DNA of 64,000 bases. Origin: Euclidia mi. Lineage: Eukaryota > Arthropoda > Insecta > Lepidoptera > Erebidae. The stretch spans positions 63,879,805 to 63,943,804 of the forward strand of contig OX123190.2 of NCBI GenBank assembly GCA_944739405.2, read 5' to 3'. Under the pieces are notes generated by a model. It was not told the DNA's origin, made no database searches, and was given only the letters and a program-made list of their open reading frames with translations. Both the position numbers and the translations under genes were made by a program. This document shows positions 1 to 10,439 of the stretch, in pieces (position 1 is the stretch's first letter; each line of letters opens with the position of its first letter).

Positions 1-244
1 ACAATCCAATTGTTACTAAATAAGTATTAAACAAATACCTAGCCTCCATTTAAATTTGAATAAATTAAAATTCTTATGGATAGAATAGAACATACAATGC
101 CATAGTAATTACAAGAAGAATACAAAGAAAGTTAAACAAGTTTGAGACATTCTTAGAAATTAACAAAAATTATGAAGTTGAAGTAGCGGTATACTTATAT
201 ATTACAATATATAAATAGCTAGCATCCGATCAAACATTATTAAT

Positions 245-411
245 CTATGTTACTGCTTGATCAGCTAGCATTAACTTTTCTTTAATTTTACGTCTGTATT
301 CAAGCATGTTTGCATTAAATATATCCAAATCAGTAAATTGATTATTGTAGTCATTAACACTGCGTCTAAAGAAGCTGTTGCCACTATAAAGCGTTATAGT
401 ATATAGGGGTT
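245..411 (-). CDS. Candidate terminal exon of an unidentified host gene
   Basis: On the minus strand a pyrimidine-rich tract ending in TTTTCAG meets an open frame of about 55 codons that ends in TAG at 245-247. The translated part begins PLYTITLYSG and ends KLMLADQAVT, has a normal mixed composition and no transposon similarity that I recognise. I chose the splice site over the upstream ATG because the residues before the AG read like intron. No upstream exon can be linked: the next minus-strand ORF (914-1159) would create a stop at the simplest junction. The family is unknown and it could be a chance ORF. Confidence 0.28.
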
Positions 412-1511
412 CTGAAAATAGTGATAAAATATTAAAATGAAACATTATTTACTTGTAGAAATAAGCCTTTTTAATTTAATAATATTGTCCATGTTAATCA
501 ACTTGTTGTTTGTAGCGCAATTAAAACTTTTTAAATATCGGTTGTAATTGAATTTTACCTCTATCACGTTGTGAAATAAAGAGCTGTTATCTGGTTTTCT
601 GATGAAACTGTGACGTGCCTGTTTATAACAATGTCATGAACATAAGCTAGGTATGTAGGTACATCATGAAAATATTTATCAACATTTTTGTCGTCTCTAG
701 CTGGTTATTAACATTGAAAGTAGGTGACTTGAAACACTTTTCACATTTGAGAGGTGGCACTTCGGCACATAATTGGCTTTTTCGATAATTGGCACCGCAC
801 ATTAGGACGATACTACTATATAACGGTACAGTGAACTTATTAGATCAACCGCACAATTGTCGTCAGCGACTCAATATCGAATGAGATGAAGTGATCAAGT
901 TTTGCTTTGAAAGTTATTTCAATACTTTATTATACTGTGCTGTGTTTAGCTTACAATGGGCGCAAGTTTTTGTTCTTGTGTCACTTGTGTCGCTCTCTGA
1001 CGCGAATAAATTGTACAACAACATAATCAACTCTGAGTTTACAAGAATATGACCATGATGCAAGGCAATGAGGTTGTCAGACGTGAGATGTGTCCCGATG
1101 AAAATACTAAGAAGAAAAAATGTGCTGCCGACAATTGTTCTTTTGTATTTTATAATCAAAATTGTATGTAGTCTTTATTCGTTAGTATATAAAAAAAACA
1201 AATACTACCGAAAATAGATTTTCGAAAATAATTACAACCGAAAGCACTCTAAATTATGTTGCCTCCAATTCTACATAAGAAAATATAATAATAACCGAAC
1301 AGGATATCAAGACTATCACGTGCAATATAACCAAGGCCCATGAAACCGTGCATATTATGTATTGTAGATATTACCACATGCTTCAAATCAAATCAAAAAC
1401 CTGTTGATACATTACCAAACTTTCAGGTGACAAACCGTTACTGACATAGTTTAACTTGTTACAACTTTGGAAAGGTAAGCAGATACACTAAACATACAGA
1501 AAGTAAGCAAC
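412..1511. other. Non-coding stretch with one weak signal-peptide ORF
   Basis: AT-rich sequence without recognisable repeats. The only ORF of note is on the minus strand at 914-1159 (81 codons). It opens with a basic residue run and a hydrophobic stretch (about residues 9-24) that would suit a signal peptide or anchor, and carries a CAHC motif near the C-terminus. I see no splice support, homology or polyadenylation signal close by, so I do not call it a gene. Confidence 0.5.
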
Positions 1512-1592
1512 TTAAAGATACGTCATACAATTTTACTAAAACGGGTCTTATTCGCGATATTAAATTAATTTAAGGTATAAATACCTATGTTT

Positions 1593-1636
1593 TTACCGAC
1601 GTTTCGGCCGTCTTACAACAGCCTTGGTCGCGGCAA
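1593..1636 (-). ncRNA. Hammerhead-like motif, Penelope 1 left arm
   Basis: Read on the minus strand: stem I TTGCC pairs with GGTAA; core GCGACCAA; stem II GGC with GCC around an 11-12 nt loop; GAAA; then CGTC, where ACGT is a palindrome that could form stem III only between two copies. The order is that of a type I hammerhead ribozyme. The core differs from the canonical CTGATGA at positions 3 and 8 and has one extra base before stem II. This is a structural reading by eye, not a model hit. Confidence 0.4.
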
Positions 1637-1649
1637 GACTGATGTCATC

Positions 1650-2700
1650 TCAGCGTCGTCCTTGTGAAGCGCGGGTTTCGGCAGCTACCCTCACTTCTTT
1701 TTTATTTTTATCCGAACTGTCGGTACGTTGTTGACACACAACACTTATGATGTCTACACACTGATGAACTGTGTTACTGCGGCGGGGTTTACATTTGTTG
1801 ATTACCGGATTCCAAATTACAGACAGTCTGTATCCATCCTCCTGGTTGAAATTTTTATGCTTTTTGATTTCAACCGCTTCATGTACTATCCTGGAGTAAT
1901 AGTGACGATCGGTAGATAAGACCTTTGGTTGATGTATTTCGATCCAGTGGTTTGGTCCAGACTCCAACAAATGCTCAGCTATGGCAGACTTGTTAATTTG
2001 CCGGTTTTTTACAGCTGCGATATGTTTCTTGACCCTTTCAGCGATGGTTCGTTTGGTCTGTCCGATATAGGAACTACCACAACTGCAGTCGACCTTGTAG
2101 ACGCCAGGTGTTTGTAGAGGAATGACATCCTTCGGGGTGCGCAGAGTGTGTGCTACCTTGGAGAGCGGACTGTATACAGTCTTTATGGAGTATTTCTGTA
2201 GTACTGTTCCAACTTTGTCCGTCACTCCCTTTATGTAAGGCATCTAAGCCGATACTCTGCTTACTTCCGGTTTACGGTCCTTCCTCTTCAGACGTGGTAT
2301 CTTCTTGTTGAATCCGTTGCACCTAAGTACCTCATGAACATGTGACAGCTCACTGTTCAAATGTTCAGGGTCACAGAGGTCATACGCTCTGTTTACTAAT
2401 GAAGTCACTACTGATTCCAAGTGTCGCGGGTGATGATGCGAGTATGCGTTGAGATACCTATCTGTGTGTGTCGGTTTTCTATAAACAGTGTGTCCCAAGG
2501 TACCGTTTTCCCTCACTGTCACTTTTACGTCGAGAAAGAGTAACGACCCGTCTGCCTCCACTTCAAATGTAAATCTAATATTAGGGTGTATGGAGTTTAA
2601 GCTTTTTGCGAACTGTTCTACGTCTTGCTTGTCTTGCCCTTCATGATACAGAATACATCGTCGACATACCTCTTCCATAGCTTTACATTAGATGCCTGCA
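1650..2700 (-). pseudogene. Penelope RT C-terminus plus GIY-YIG endonuclease, broken
   Basis: The frame starts just upstream of the reverse transcriptase YVDD box (about 2660-2672) and runs through the thumb region (FLDVKV, VYRKPTHTDRY) into a GIY-YIG nuclease: GVYKVDCSCGSSYIGQTKRT holds the GVYKV and SSYIG (GIY/YIG-like) elements, followed by the conserved arginine of ERVKKH. Two breaks are visible: a frameshift right after YVDDVFC, and an in-frame TAG at 2241-2243 where element 2 has a tyrosine codon (TAC). RT motifs 1 to B are absent. The enzyme family nicks target DNA and reverse transcribes element RNA in the nucleus; this copy cannot. The identification of the family is firm. Confidence 0.9.
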
Positions 2701-2856
2701 TGTCTATGGATTAACACAGCTCATCAGTGTGTAGACGTCATAAGTGTTGTGTGTCAACAACGTACCGACAGTTCGGATAAAAATAAAATAAAAAACAAGT
2801 GAGGGTAGCTGCCGAAACCCGCGCTTCACAAGGACGACGCTGGGATGACACCAGTC

Positions 2857-2900
2857 CTGCCGCGACCAAGGCTGTTATAAGACGGCCGGAACGTCGGTAA
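2857..2900 (+). ncRNA. Hammerhead-like motif, Penelope 1 right arm
   Basis: This is the counterpart of the left-arm motif, on the plus strand. Core GCGACCAA, stem II GGC/GCC and cleavage triplet GTC are kept. The GAAA box has become GGAA and one outer stem I pair is lost, so this copy looks weaker. Confidence 0.33.
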
Positions 2901-3168
2901 AAACATAGGTATTTATACCTTAAATTAATTAAATATCGCGAATAAGACCCGTTTTAGTAAAATTGTATGATGTATACAAATCGCGAAACTTTAAAATCGA
3001 TTATTAAAGATACTTATTTCATAACTGTACAAACATAAAGTGATTATAAAGGTTTTCTTTGCGTCACATAAACCAAATGTGACATACCACTTGGAATGAT
3101 TACAAGTGGTGACGTATGCGTAATGGCTAAATTTAATCGCTATCCTCGTCTTACAAATGATTTTACAC

Positions 3169-3670
3169 GTATAACTCTCTTTTTCACTCTACTTTAAATA
3201 TTTACCATCTTCAACAGCTGACAACCCTTATTTGACACCGGATTTAATTAGGCAACCATATATAATAATAATAAGAAAATATAGCTTTAATTTGATATAT
3301 AAATCATAAATGTACGTTATGAACGAATAAATGTATCGAAATCATACCTGATTAAATTAAACCTGGCTGCGAAGAGGTGCGGTGGTCTACGGAAACCGTG
3401 ATTTTTCATAATCTTTATATACTCCTATATTGCCGTGATGTAGATGATATTTTATTTAAAAACCAAGTGGATGAAATGTTTTCCCAAAAATTAATTAAGA
3501 ATATTAAAGAAAAATACTAGCGGCCACTTTTAAATAGGCAACCTGGAAGATAAGTATTTTCATAAATATTATGTAAATAATATATATTCTCTTCATATAT
3601 ATACATAAAAATATTTTTTAGCAAAAACTCGATGAGTGCACTAATTTCTCGCGGGATCTTAGACTATAAC
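3169..3670 (+). repeat. Repeat C, copy 1 (degenerate)
   Basis: About 500 bp that aligns with 7377-7841 (minus) and 10622-11095 (plus). It begins GTATAACTCTCTTT and ends GGGATCTTAGACTATAAC. The part equivalent to the 62-codon ORF of the other copies is frameshifted and interrupted here. The class is unknown: there are no terminal inverted repeats, no tail and no recognisable protein. Confidence 0.8.
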
Positions 3671-3690
3671 ATCCCGCGAGAAATTAGTGC
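3638..3690. repeat. Perfect 20-bp inverted repeat at the end of repeat C copy 1
   Basis: The bases 3638-3657 and 3671-3690 are exact reverse complements (GCACTAATTTCTCGCGGGAT and its complement) around a 13-nt loop. The left arm is the normal end of repeat C, and the right arm is an inverted copy of that end, absent from copies 2 and 3. Confidence 0.9.
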
Positions 3691-3987
3691 TTATCTCCGC
3701 TTATCTCTCTTAGACTATAATCTCTATAATTGTATTTTGTAAACAATTTCGCCTTCTGAAATTCGTAGTATACACATTTACTTTTATTGGTCAATTTGGC
3801 GACGACTAAGAAAATGAACTTTCTCTCTTTCTAACGTAAGGTTACAACTGATTAAATCTGGGGGCACGGCACCAAGTCGAGCAAAAAAGCGGCACGGCCG
3901 TACCATCCTTTTCTCGAAGCAATTCAAGCCATTTTCGACCCCTTTTGTTTTGTAAAGCCATTGTGGTTACCCTACATTCTCCTTCCG

Positions 3988-4654
3988 AATAATTATTATT
4001 ATTATTTGCAGCCTAACTTGTCCCACTGCAGGGCAAAGGCCTCCCTACCCTTTTTCCACCTTTCTCTATCGAGAGCTGTTGTTACGCATTCTTTATTAAA
4101 TAGTGTAAGATCGTTTTGCCACCTAAATTTTGGTCTGCCGCGAGGCCTCTTTCGATCTGGGACTCCAAAGTGGTAGTTTTAGCCCAAAAATCGTCACACA
4201 TACGACAGACATGACCAGCCCTGTCATATTTTAATTTGCCTGCTTTTTGGGACACATCTACCATTTGTGTTTTAAAGCGCAGTGTAGCATTTTCGATCTA
4301 TGAGTTTTATATCGAGAAAGCTGCGCTCCATCGCTCGTTGTCAAACCCCGAGGCTGGCTTCTGATCTGCGGTTAAAGACGAGGTTTGAACACCATATATG
4401 AGGATGGGCAGGATGCACATGTCCATGAGTCAGCGTTTGAAAGACGTAGGCAGATTGCCTTTCAAAAGGCCTTTCATAGAACAAAAGCTCGTCCAAGCGT
4501 TTTCCATTCTATGCGAGAGTTCCGCTTCTTGTCTCGCTTGAAAGGAAAGTAATTTGCCCTATAGATATACTCATAGACATATTCAACCTCCATATCCTCG
4601 ACATATAATTTCTTCTTAGTTCTATTGGCCATTTGGTCTTCCGAATATTAAATG
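3988..4654 (-). mobile_element. RTE-type LINE 3' fragment, degenerate
   Basis: Reading the minus strand from about 4650 in shifting frames gives the C-terminal part of a non-LTR reverse transcriptase: a MEVEYVYEYI-like block, MKGLLKGNLPTSFKR, MDMCILPILIYG, then DRAGHVCRM and a degraded RPRG basic block, finishing near FALQWD. The 3' end is a short (AAT)n tail at 3988-4010. The same family occurs at 32849-33684. Many stops and shifts are present. The Tc1 element at 4657 begins where the LINE breaks off, and weak RT-like residues (NNLVTSSK) resume on its far side near 6400, so Tc1 probably landed in this LINE. Confidence 0.7.
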
Positions 4655-4656
4655 TA

Positions 4657-6326
4657 AACTGACGAACTCATAAACTGCATCAAAGTTTAGGATTACTTTG
4701 AAATGTTTTTTTTAATAAGTATGCAAACTTTTTAGATTAAATTATATAAATATGGAGAGACTGGCTCTTAATCTAAAAAAAAAGCAAAATTTAAAAATAG
4801 AGCTGCAGTAAAACAAATGAATATAGCCGGGAAATAAAAATTTACTCGTAGTATCAGATTTGCGTGTTATTTAAAGCAAAGGTTTAATTTGATTCGCATT
4901 GATTTTTTACTCTTTTGTCAATTGAATTATTGTTACCAGCAGAATTGTTGGGTTAGTTTTATAACTCATCGAGAGTTTTTGAACCATAATATGGATACGT
5001 CGTCAGAACAAGCGCTCAAATTGTAGCACTGGTGCGGCAGGGCTTGGATCAACGAACGATTGGTAGAAATTTAAATTTAAACCAGTCTACGGTTTCTAGA
5101 ATATACATAAGGTTAGTAGAGACAGGTTCTTACAGAAGGAGACGTGGTACAGGTAGGACTCGAGGTTGCTCGAGTCCGGAGTTGCCGGTCGTGATGACCG
5201 ATTTATTGTTACAACTTCCCTGCGAAATCCTTTCCTCACGTCAGGTAAGTCGAAATCGAAACAGAGCTTAATGAAGTGCGTGGAGTAAATATGAGTGCAC
5301 GAACAATAAGAAGAAGGTTAAAGGAATCGGATATCACCCCTTTTAGACCAGCAAATGGTCCAAAGTTGTCTGTAGCTCACAGACAAGCTCGCTTAAGATT
5401 TGCGCGTGATCACCTAAATTGGACAGAAGAGCAATGGGCCTCCGTATTGTTCACGGACGAGTGTAGGACATGTTTATATGGTGCAGATAGTCGCAGATGA
5501 GTCTATCGTCGAAGTCGGGAGCGATATGCTCAAAGTTGCATTGAAGAGCGTGTTCCTTTTGGAGGCGGTCCGTGTATGGTCTGGGGTGGCATATCGATAA
5601 ACGGGCGAACAGAGCTTGTGTTCATAGACATGGTCCGTCAAAACGGTAATAGAGGGGGTTTGACTGCACATCGCTACATAACAGAGATCTTAGAAGATCA
5701 CGTGGTGACTTACATGGGATTCATGGGCGAAAATTTTACTTTAATGCAGGATAATGTCAGGCCGCACGCTGCTGCACAAGTTCGACAATATTGCGAAGAA
5801 GTTGGGATACGTACAATGAATTGGCCAGCACGCAGCCCGGATCTTAATCCCATTGAGCATGTTTGGGACAATTTAAAAAGAGCTGTATATGCGAGAAATC
5901 CTGTGCCCACGACAGTGGCAGCACTAAGAACAGCACTTTCAGAAGAATGGGACAATATTCCGCAAGATCTTTTAATAACCCTAATAAAATCTATGCGGAA
6001 CCGGTAAGAATCCGTAATAAGGGCACGTGGAGGTAATACACCTTATTTAAACATAAATAAACCCTTGCATAAAGTTTGTGTCTATTGTTAAAACCAATTT
6101 TTTAGTAAACCAATTTTCCTTAAAATTTTGTTTTTCTTCAAAAAAGTCTTAAGGTCCTTTCCAGTACACGAACTTAAACTTAAGGATATGACCCTACGCT
6201 GTTTTAAAGTTCACGAACCAATCTAGAGGTTTCAATTTAAATCTGTATAGAAAGTTTGCCTACTTGGTTAAAATATTTATTTCAAAGTCGTATATTACTT
6301 TGATGCAGTTTATGAGTCCGTCAGTG
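4657..6326 (+). mobile_element. Tc1-like DNA transposon
   Basis: Terminal inverted repeats of about 75 bp (4657-4735 and 6255-6326) start with AACTGACGAACTCAT on the left and CACTGACGGACTCAT on the right. Both ends are flanked by TA (4655-4656 and 6327-6328), the Tc1/mariner target. The length of 1.67 kb is normal for an autonomous Tc1-type element, but its transposase is broken. Confidence 0.92.
4991..6007 (+). pseudogene. Tc1 transposase (DD34E), inactivated
   Basis: The likely original start is the ATG at 4991. The N-terminal helix-turn-helix (RQGLDQRTIGRNLNLNQSTV) is followed by the basic region and the DDE domain. The first Asp lies in LFTDECR (about 5456), the second in LMQDNVRPHA, and the Glu in NPIEHVWD, with 34 residues between the last two, which is the Tc1 signature. 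Breaks: a one-base shift near 5010-5030, another near 5245-5270, and an in-frame TGA at 5498-5500 that replaces an arginine codon. The remainder to the stop at 6005-6007 is open. All breaks are simple, so decay is moderate. Confidence 0.92.
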
Positions 6327-6663
6327 TAATTTTTGTACCTAATTACATGACTAAATCGATTCAATTGGAATTTGATTGAGGTTAAGGCAACCGAAGGTTG
6401 GTTTTGATGACGTTACGAGATTATTAGAAAGTTATTCTACAAATCAGAGTTATAATGATTTGATATTTTCTTTATTCATAGAAATGCGAATGCTAATGCC
6501 TTCATACTGGGAACAACGTAACATGATGTCCTTTGCAATTTATTTCTCAACGAACACTAGCTTTAAAATGCGTTCGAAGAAATAAAATATGCATTGAAAG
6601 CCGAGAGTTGTACGACGAAGCCAATAATTCATGTACCTACTCTAAGGAAAAGCAGGCTAATAA
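6327..6663. other. No gene; possible far side of the interrupted LINE
   Basis: No convincing ORF. Weak reverse-transcriptase-like residues on the minus strand around 6380-6540 suggest the LINE fragment at 3988-4654 continues here beyond the Tc1 insertion. Confidence 0.35.
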
Positions 6664-7250
6664 AACTCCCCTCCGTGGGATCTCCACCTTATTGTGGGGG
6701 GGGGCGGGGGCTCAGTAACCGTGGTTAGGTCACCCACGATGAAACTAAGCGAGATCCCGGGAGTGGACGGTTCGCGTGGGCTTGACGGAGCTGCGCAGGA
6801 TGCGTCCAATGATGCGGGTGCGAGGGACTGTTGTTCTGTCCCTCGCAATCGGGCGCGGTCGTGGGAGAAGAGGCGTGTCGGTGTTGCGTCGCCGCGCGCC
6901 CTACCTCCCGCGATCAAATGAAGGCGCACCATTGTTGCGTCGCAGTGGGGCCGCAGAGGACGAGGTGATGCGGTTTGCGTGGCCGTCTTCTCTATCCTCT
7001 GCGGCTGCTGGGTGTTTTGGCGGCGGAGCGCAAAACCTTCATCCGCCGCCAAGTAGGTTTTGTTCGGGGCCCGCCTGACCATCTGGCGGGCCAATACCCG
7101 TCGGGGGGTAGCAAGAAATGCTTCGGCGATACCTGACCCTCCGACACACGGCTACATAAGGAACACGGGTTGGTTTTAAGTCAGTAAGAGTCTGACAGTC
7201 CCCGTCGCCCTTCCCCCAGGGCGGCAGGACTCCATGACCCAAACCAAAAA
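6664..7250 (+). mobile_element. R1-like LINE 3' end, GC-rich
   Basis: About 590 bp, far richer in G+C than its surroundings. It matches 39250-39853 (minus) over nearly its whole length, starting at the same place (GTGGGATCTCCACC) and ending at a shared CTCCATGA block. It contains the GTCAGTAAGAGTCTGACA palindrome-like block near the 3' end. The minus-strand copy has a poly(A) tail; this one has only a short A-rich end. The shared 5' boundary of two copies suggests a defined short retroelement, not random truncation. ORFs in it are by-products of base composition. Confidence 0.65.
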
Positions 7251-7376
7251 CCCAAACTTAGGATAAGCGAAGTGGTGCAGCGAACAAAATCAGTTGTCAT
7301 TGCTCCGTTGATCGTTCCACTCACCGCTTTAAAAGTGTATACGCCTTTAGGCACCTTTGAAATCAACCGGTAGGTA

Positions 7377-7841
7377 ATAGACTAAGATCCCGCGACAAAT
7401 TAGTGCACTCATCGAGTTTTTGCTTAAAACCAAATTTTTAAGTATGTTTATGATTAGGAGAATACATATATACTAGGTTGCCTATTAAAATTTGGCCGCA
7501 AGTATGTTTAATTAAATGATTGTTAATTGATTTTTGGAAGATACCTTCGTTCATTCGTTTTATAAGTAAAATATCGTCTACATCACGGCTATACATATAA
7601 AGATTCTGAAAAACCACGGTTGCCATTGTTCACCTGGCCGCACCTCCTCGCAGCCAGGTGTAACCAGGTATGATTTCGATACATTTTTACGTTCATAACG
7701 TTTATTTATGATTTATATATCAAATGAAAGCTAATTGTTTTCTGATTCTGATGATATATGGTTGTAAATCCAGCCGCAAATAAGGGTTGCCGGCTGTTGA
7801 AGATTGTAAATTTTTAAAGTAGAGTGAAAGAGAGTTATAAG
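7377..7841 (-). repeat. Repeat C, copy 2
   Basis: Reverse-orientation copy of the repeat also at 3169-3670 and 10622-11095. The terminal sequence here is ATAGACTAAGATCCC. It contains a CACCTGGC/GCCAGGTG inverted block (about 7637-7666) just upstream of a 62-codon ORF. Confidence 0.85.
7438..7626 (-). CDS. 62-codon ORF of repeat C, unknown function
   Basis: ATG to stop, beginning MATVVFQNLYMYSRDVDDIL and ending SPNHKHT. The copy at 10843-11031 has the same length and matches at 57 of 62 residues. Both are intact while the rest of the repeat has drifted. The part MYSRDVDDILL recalls the YVDD region of some reverse transcriptases, but 62 residues are too few to decide. No signal peptide or clear domain. 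Whether it is translated is unknown. Confidence 0.35.
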   Translation of the reverse strand: MATVVFQNLYMYSRDVDDILLIKRMNEGIFQKSINNHLIKHTCGQILIGNLVYMYSPNHKHT

Positions 7842-7903
7842 GGGAATTCCCGTAACGCCGGATGGCACCTAGCGCCGAACACTACACTATCTGGACAAGT
7901 AGT

Positions 7904-7952
7904 CTTCCACATATTTTTAAATCGTCAGCAACAATTGAAAAATATGTGGAAG
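7904..7952. repeat. Perfect 15-bp inverted repeat
   Basis: CTTCCACATATTTTT (7904-7918) and AAAAATATGTGGAAG (7938-7952) are exact reverse complements around a 19-nt spacer. No copy elsewhere in the window; possibly the core of a small fold-back element. Confidence 0.85.
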
Positions 7953-8161
7953 AGGTGCGGGATAACATATCAATACAGGATCACACAACGCGGTTTTCCA
8001 GTGCTGCGGCTGGGCACAGCGGTAGCAGCATTTTGCTGTTTATAGCGGCAAAGCATTGCGTCACGTTAGCCTATTATGTAATTATTCTATATAAGGTTAT
8101 ATATTATGATTTATTTTAATATGTCACTGAATATAGTGTGCCATCGGGATTCGTAAAATAT

Positions 8162-8410
8162 GCCGGTTGGCGTAGCGGGAGTGTGAGCGACTGCTACGTC
8201 GAAGGTCGCAGGTTCGACGCCCGCTCAAGTCAAACATTTGTGTGGATGAAGATGGATGTTTGTCTTGGTCTGGGTGTTTCTATGTATAATATGTATGTAT
8301 TTACAAAAAAAATATACTTATATGTATGTTTATCCATTATCTAGTACCCATAGTACAAGCTCTGCTTAGTTTGGGACTAGATAGTGTTGTGTAAATGTGA
8401 AATAAAAGTA
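8162..8410 (+). mobile_element. tRNA-derived SINE, family S1
   Basis: The head GCCGGTTGGCGTAGCGGGAG followed by GGTTCGACGCC looks like the A and B boxes of a tRNA-type polymerase III promoter. The body (CAAACATTTGTGTG, TGTATAATATGTATGTATT, CAAGCTCTGCTTAG) recurs at 12268-12520, 51341-51549 (minus) and, split, 54772-55315. Confidence 0.85.
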
Positions 8411-8477
8411 ACACACACCCTGCCATGAAAACCTGTCTAGTGATCAAATATCTTAACAACAAACCTGGAACCAGCAG

Positions 8478-8515
8478 TATAAAGACGTCGACTAGTTTTT
8501 GTTTAGCAGTTGGTC
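8478..8515 (+). promoter_or_regulatory. Candidate core promoter (TATAAAG plus GCAGTT initiator)
   Basis: TATAAAG at 8478-8484 is followed 30 bp later by TTAGCAGTTGG, close to the arthropod TCAGT initiator. Spacing fits RNA polymerase II, but no ORF longer than about 20 codons follows closely, so the transcript is unknown. Confidence 0.22.
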
Positions 8516-9964
8516 AGAATATTCTAAAATTGTTAAAATTATCTGCTTTCACGATGAACAGATTAGCAACTTGACAAATAAAATGTGTGAGAAAGTGAAA
8601 TAAGTGAAATTTTAACGTCGTCACCGTCGTGTAGAATTGTAGCTGAAGAGACAAAAATCATGTTATCTCAGGAAAAAGGAAAGAAATGGGCATCAAGTAC
8701 AAAAAGAACAATAAATTAAAAATGTAGACAAACCAAACTTATGAAAGTTTATGGGAAAAGTGGAGGTAAGCTAACAAAAAGATGTCACTATCTCAAATAT
8801 TCAACATAGAAAAACACTTGTCACGACGAATCATGATGAAGACACATGGTTACAGTGCTCCAGATGCCAAGGGTGCGCGTTTGAAGCTTTTGCAGAAGTT
8901 CTTGAATGTGGAGACGTCGTCGAGATATACACGACCAATGGCCGATGTTTTGCAGATGTCCGGCGCTAGTCTGTAAACTAATTGTGTGTCCGGTACTAGG
9001 TGCCAGTTTTTACAATAACATTTTTCTTTATCTAAACTTAATTGAAGTTCCTGATTATATTTATACATAAATCGTATTTTTGTTGATAGATTAAGAGTTC
9101 ATACTTTGTTGAGTCAACAAATTTAAAATTAATCAAAGTTAAATGTCTTAAAATAGTTTTTATTTTATTTCCTAAAAACTTAAGGTTTCCGTCACTGGGG
9201 AACTACACCCTACGCGTGACATCATTTGTCATACGAGAACGATTGACAGCTCTGCGACGCTTTTAAGCCATTGCGCATGCGTCAAATGCTAGTCAACTAG
9301 TCAACACTTAGATTATATAACTATTAGATGGAGGAATACGACCCCAAGACCGTCACTAATAATCCGACATAGGTGGCCATATGGCCACCCATTACCCGTT
9401 AAAATGTAATAGAAGTTCATTTAAAACTTTGAGACTTCGGTCTTCGGTCATAGACATTTTGATAATTATTCGTATAAAGATTGTGACGAATTAACATAGT
9501 AACGTTATAACTTTATCGATACTTAAATTTTACAGACTAGCTTCAGTACACCGCGGGTCTTACTTATCGCATAAAAAGGTAGTTTGCTATACTACAATAT
9601 TTCAATAAAAATATTGTTTCACGATAGAGTATCCTCAATTTTTTTTCGTTTGTAAATGTTATTTTGTAAAACCATCTGCCGCAAACAACTACTAAGCCAT
9701 GCAATTTTGTCATGATGTTTTCCTTCATCATAGCAAGCCAAGCTTCTAGTAACCAGAGATTCTTGCAGTAAATTTGAAAACTGATGCGTTAAAATGATAT
9801 TTTCACAGACTTTGTCACTGCTTGGAGTGGTTACCGGTGTTACAATAAATATCGTTTGCTTTTTTCATGTTAAAATATTAAGTAAAATAAAAAAAGCATT
9901 TCAGTGCTCGTGTGAGGTTTGGTCATGGGAGAAATAATCTAACGGTTTATTTTTTTATTGCCAG
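8516..9964. other. No gene recognised
   Basis: Short overlapping ORFs on both strands at 8782-9068 have no recognisable features. The rest is AT-rich. Confidence 0.5.
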
Positions 9965-10238
9965 TCTAATTAACTATACTGTACCTGGAGGCAAGCAGAC
10001 ATTGAAGATACTGAGCTTCAAGGTCTGCTTGACTCAGCTAAGAACCACAATTTGTTTATTTGCTCCTGTAGTTGCTTACATAAATGCAGATCTATTTTTT
10101 GAACGGATGTATGTCATCAATAACATTATTATGCCTCTTTCCTACGTTCAAATTATTTTGTTGATATTTATATTTGATATATATTCCTTAATTTACTTGA
10201 TTGAGGAATTATCATCATTCTTTCGATATGTATCCTGA
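9965..10238 (+). CDS. Candidate terminal exon of a membrane protein, unidentified
   Basis: A strong 3' splice site (TTTATTTTTTTATTGCCAG, ending 9964) opens a frame of about 91 codons to a stop at 10236-10238. It contains two hydrophobic stretches, around TTICLFAPVVAYI and PLSYVQIILLIFIFDIYSLI, that look like membrane helices. I do not recognise the family and see no other exon. The ORF could instead be hydrophobic by chance in AT-rich DNA. Confidence 0.28.
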
Positions 10239-10296
10239 GTAAACCAGATCTGATGATTTATTTCAAATTTTAACGATATTCTAACTTATCAAATTA

Positions 10297-10439
10297 TAAT
10301 GTAATGTTCAGTACATCCGTGAACATGGCGCTTGCAACAGTGCCGAAATATCGGTTACTCCAAACAAAGGTACGTGGTATATATCCCGAAAGACTATTTA
10401 AAACAAGTTTAAATGACTACGAAAGTTTAAATTCCTATA
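10297..10439 (+). mobile_element. Solo 3' end of Penelope family 3
   Basis: 143 bp matching the 3' untranslated end of element 3 (44347-44482), including the hammerhead-like motif, and ending at the same base context (TTCCTATA). An 11-bp direct repeat TTATCAAATTA flanks it (10286-10296 and 10440-10450). It is therefore a severely 5'-truncated insertion rather than a deletion remnant. Confidence 0.8.
10310..10359 (+). ncRNA. Hammerhead-like motif, solo Penelope end
   Basis: Stem I AGTA..CC with GG..TACT, core GTGAACAT, stem II GGCGC with GTGCC, then GAAAT and ATC. Identical in all core positions to the copy at 44353-44402. ATAT is the palindrome at the stem III position. Confidence 0.4.

Larger units (their letters stand above)
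1522..3003 (-). mobile_element. Penelope-like element 1, head-to-head inverted copy
   Basis: The insert is flanked by a 10-bp direct repeat TTAAAGATAC (1512-1521 and 3004-3013), read as a target-site duplication. The minus-strand unit carries the end of a Penelope reverse transcriptase, a GIY-YIG nuclease and a 3' untranslated region. A second, short 3' end lies in the opposite direction at 2712-3003. The two ends form imperfect inverted arms (1523-1776 with 2712-2970), so both outer edges are 3' ends. The right arm is about 33 nt longer than the left. Penelope elements are known for inverted or tandem partial copies and a short extension on one side, which fits. The 5' part of the gene is missing. 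Confidence 0.88.

Noticed and set aside
914..1159. Small secreted protein gene
   Set aside because: Signal-peptide-like start but no splice, homology or downstream signal; kept only as a note.
1728..2117. Plus-strand ORFs in Penelope 1
   Set aside because: Antisense shadows of the GIY-YIG frame.
6657..7366. ORFs of 61-145 codons in the GC-rich block
   Set aside because: Same base-composition effect in the R1-like copy.
8162..8235. tRNA gene
   Set aside because: Same reason: the head of repeated family S1.
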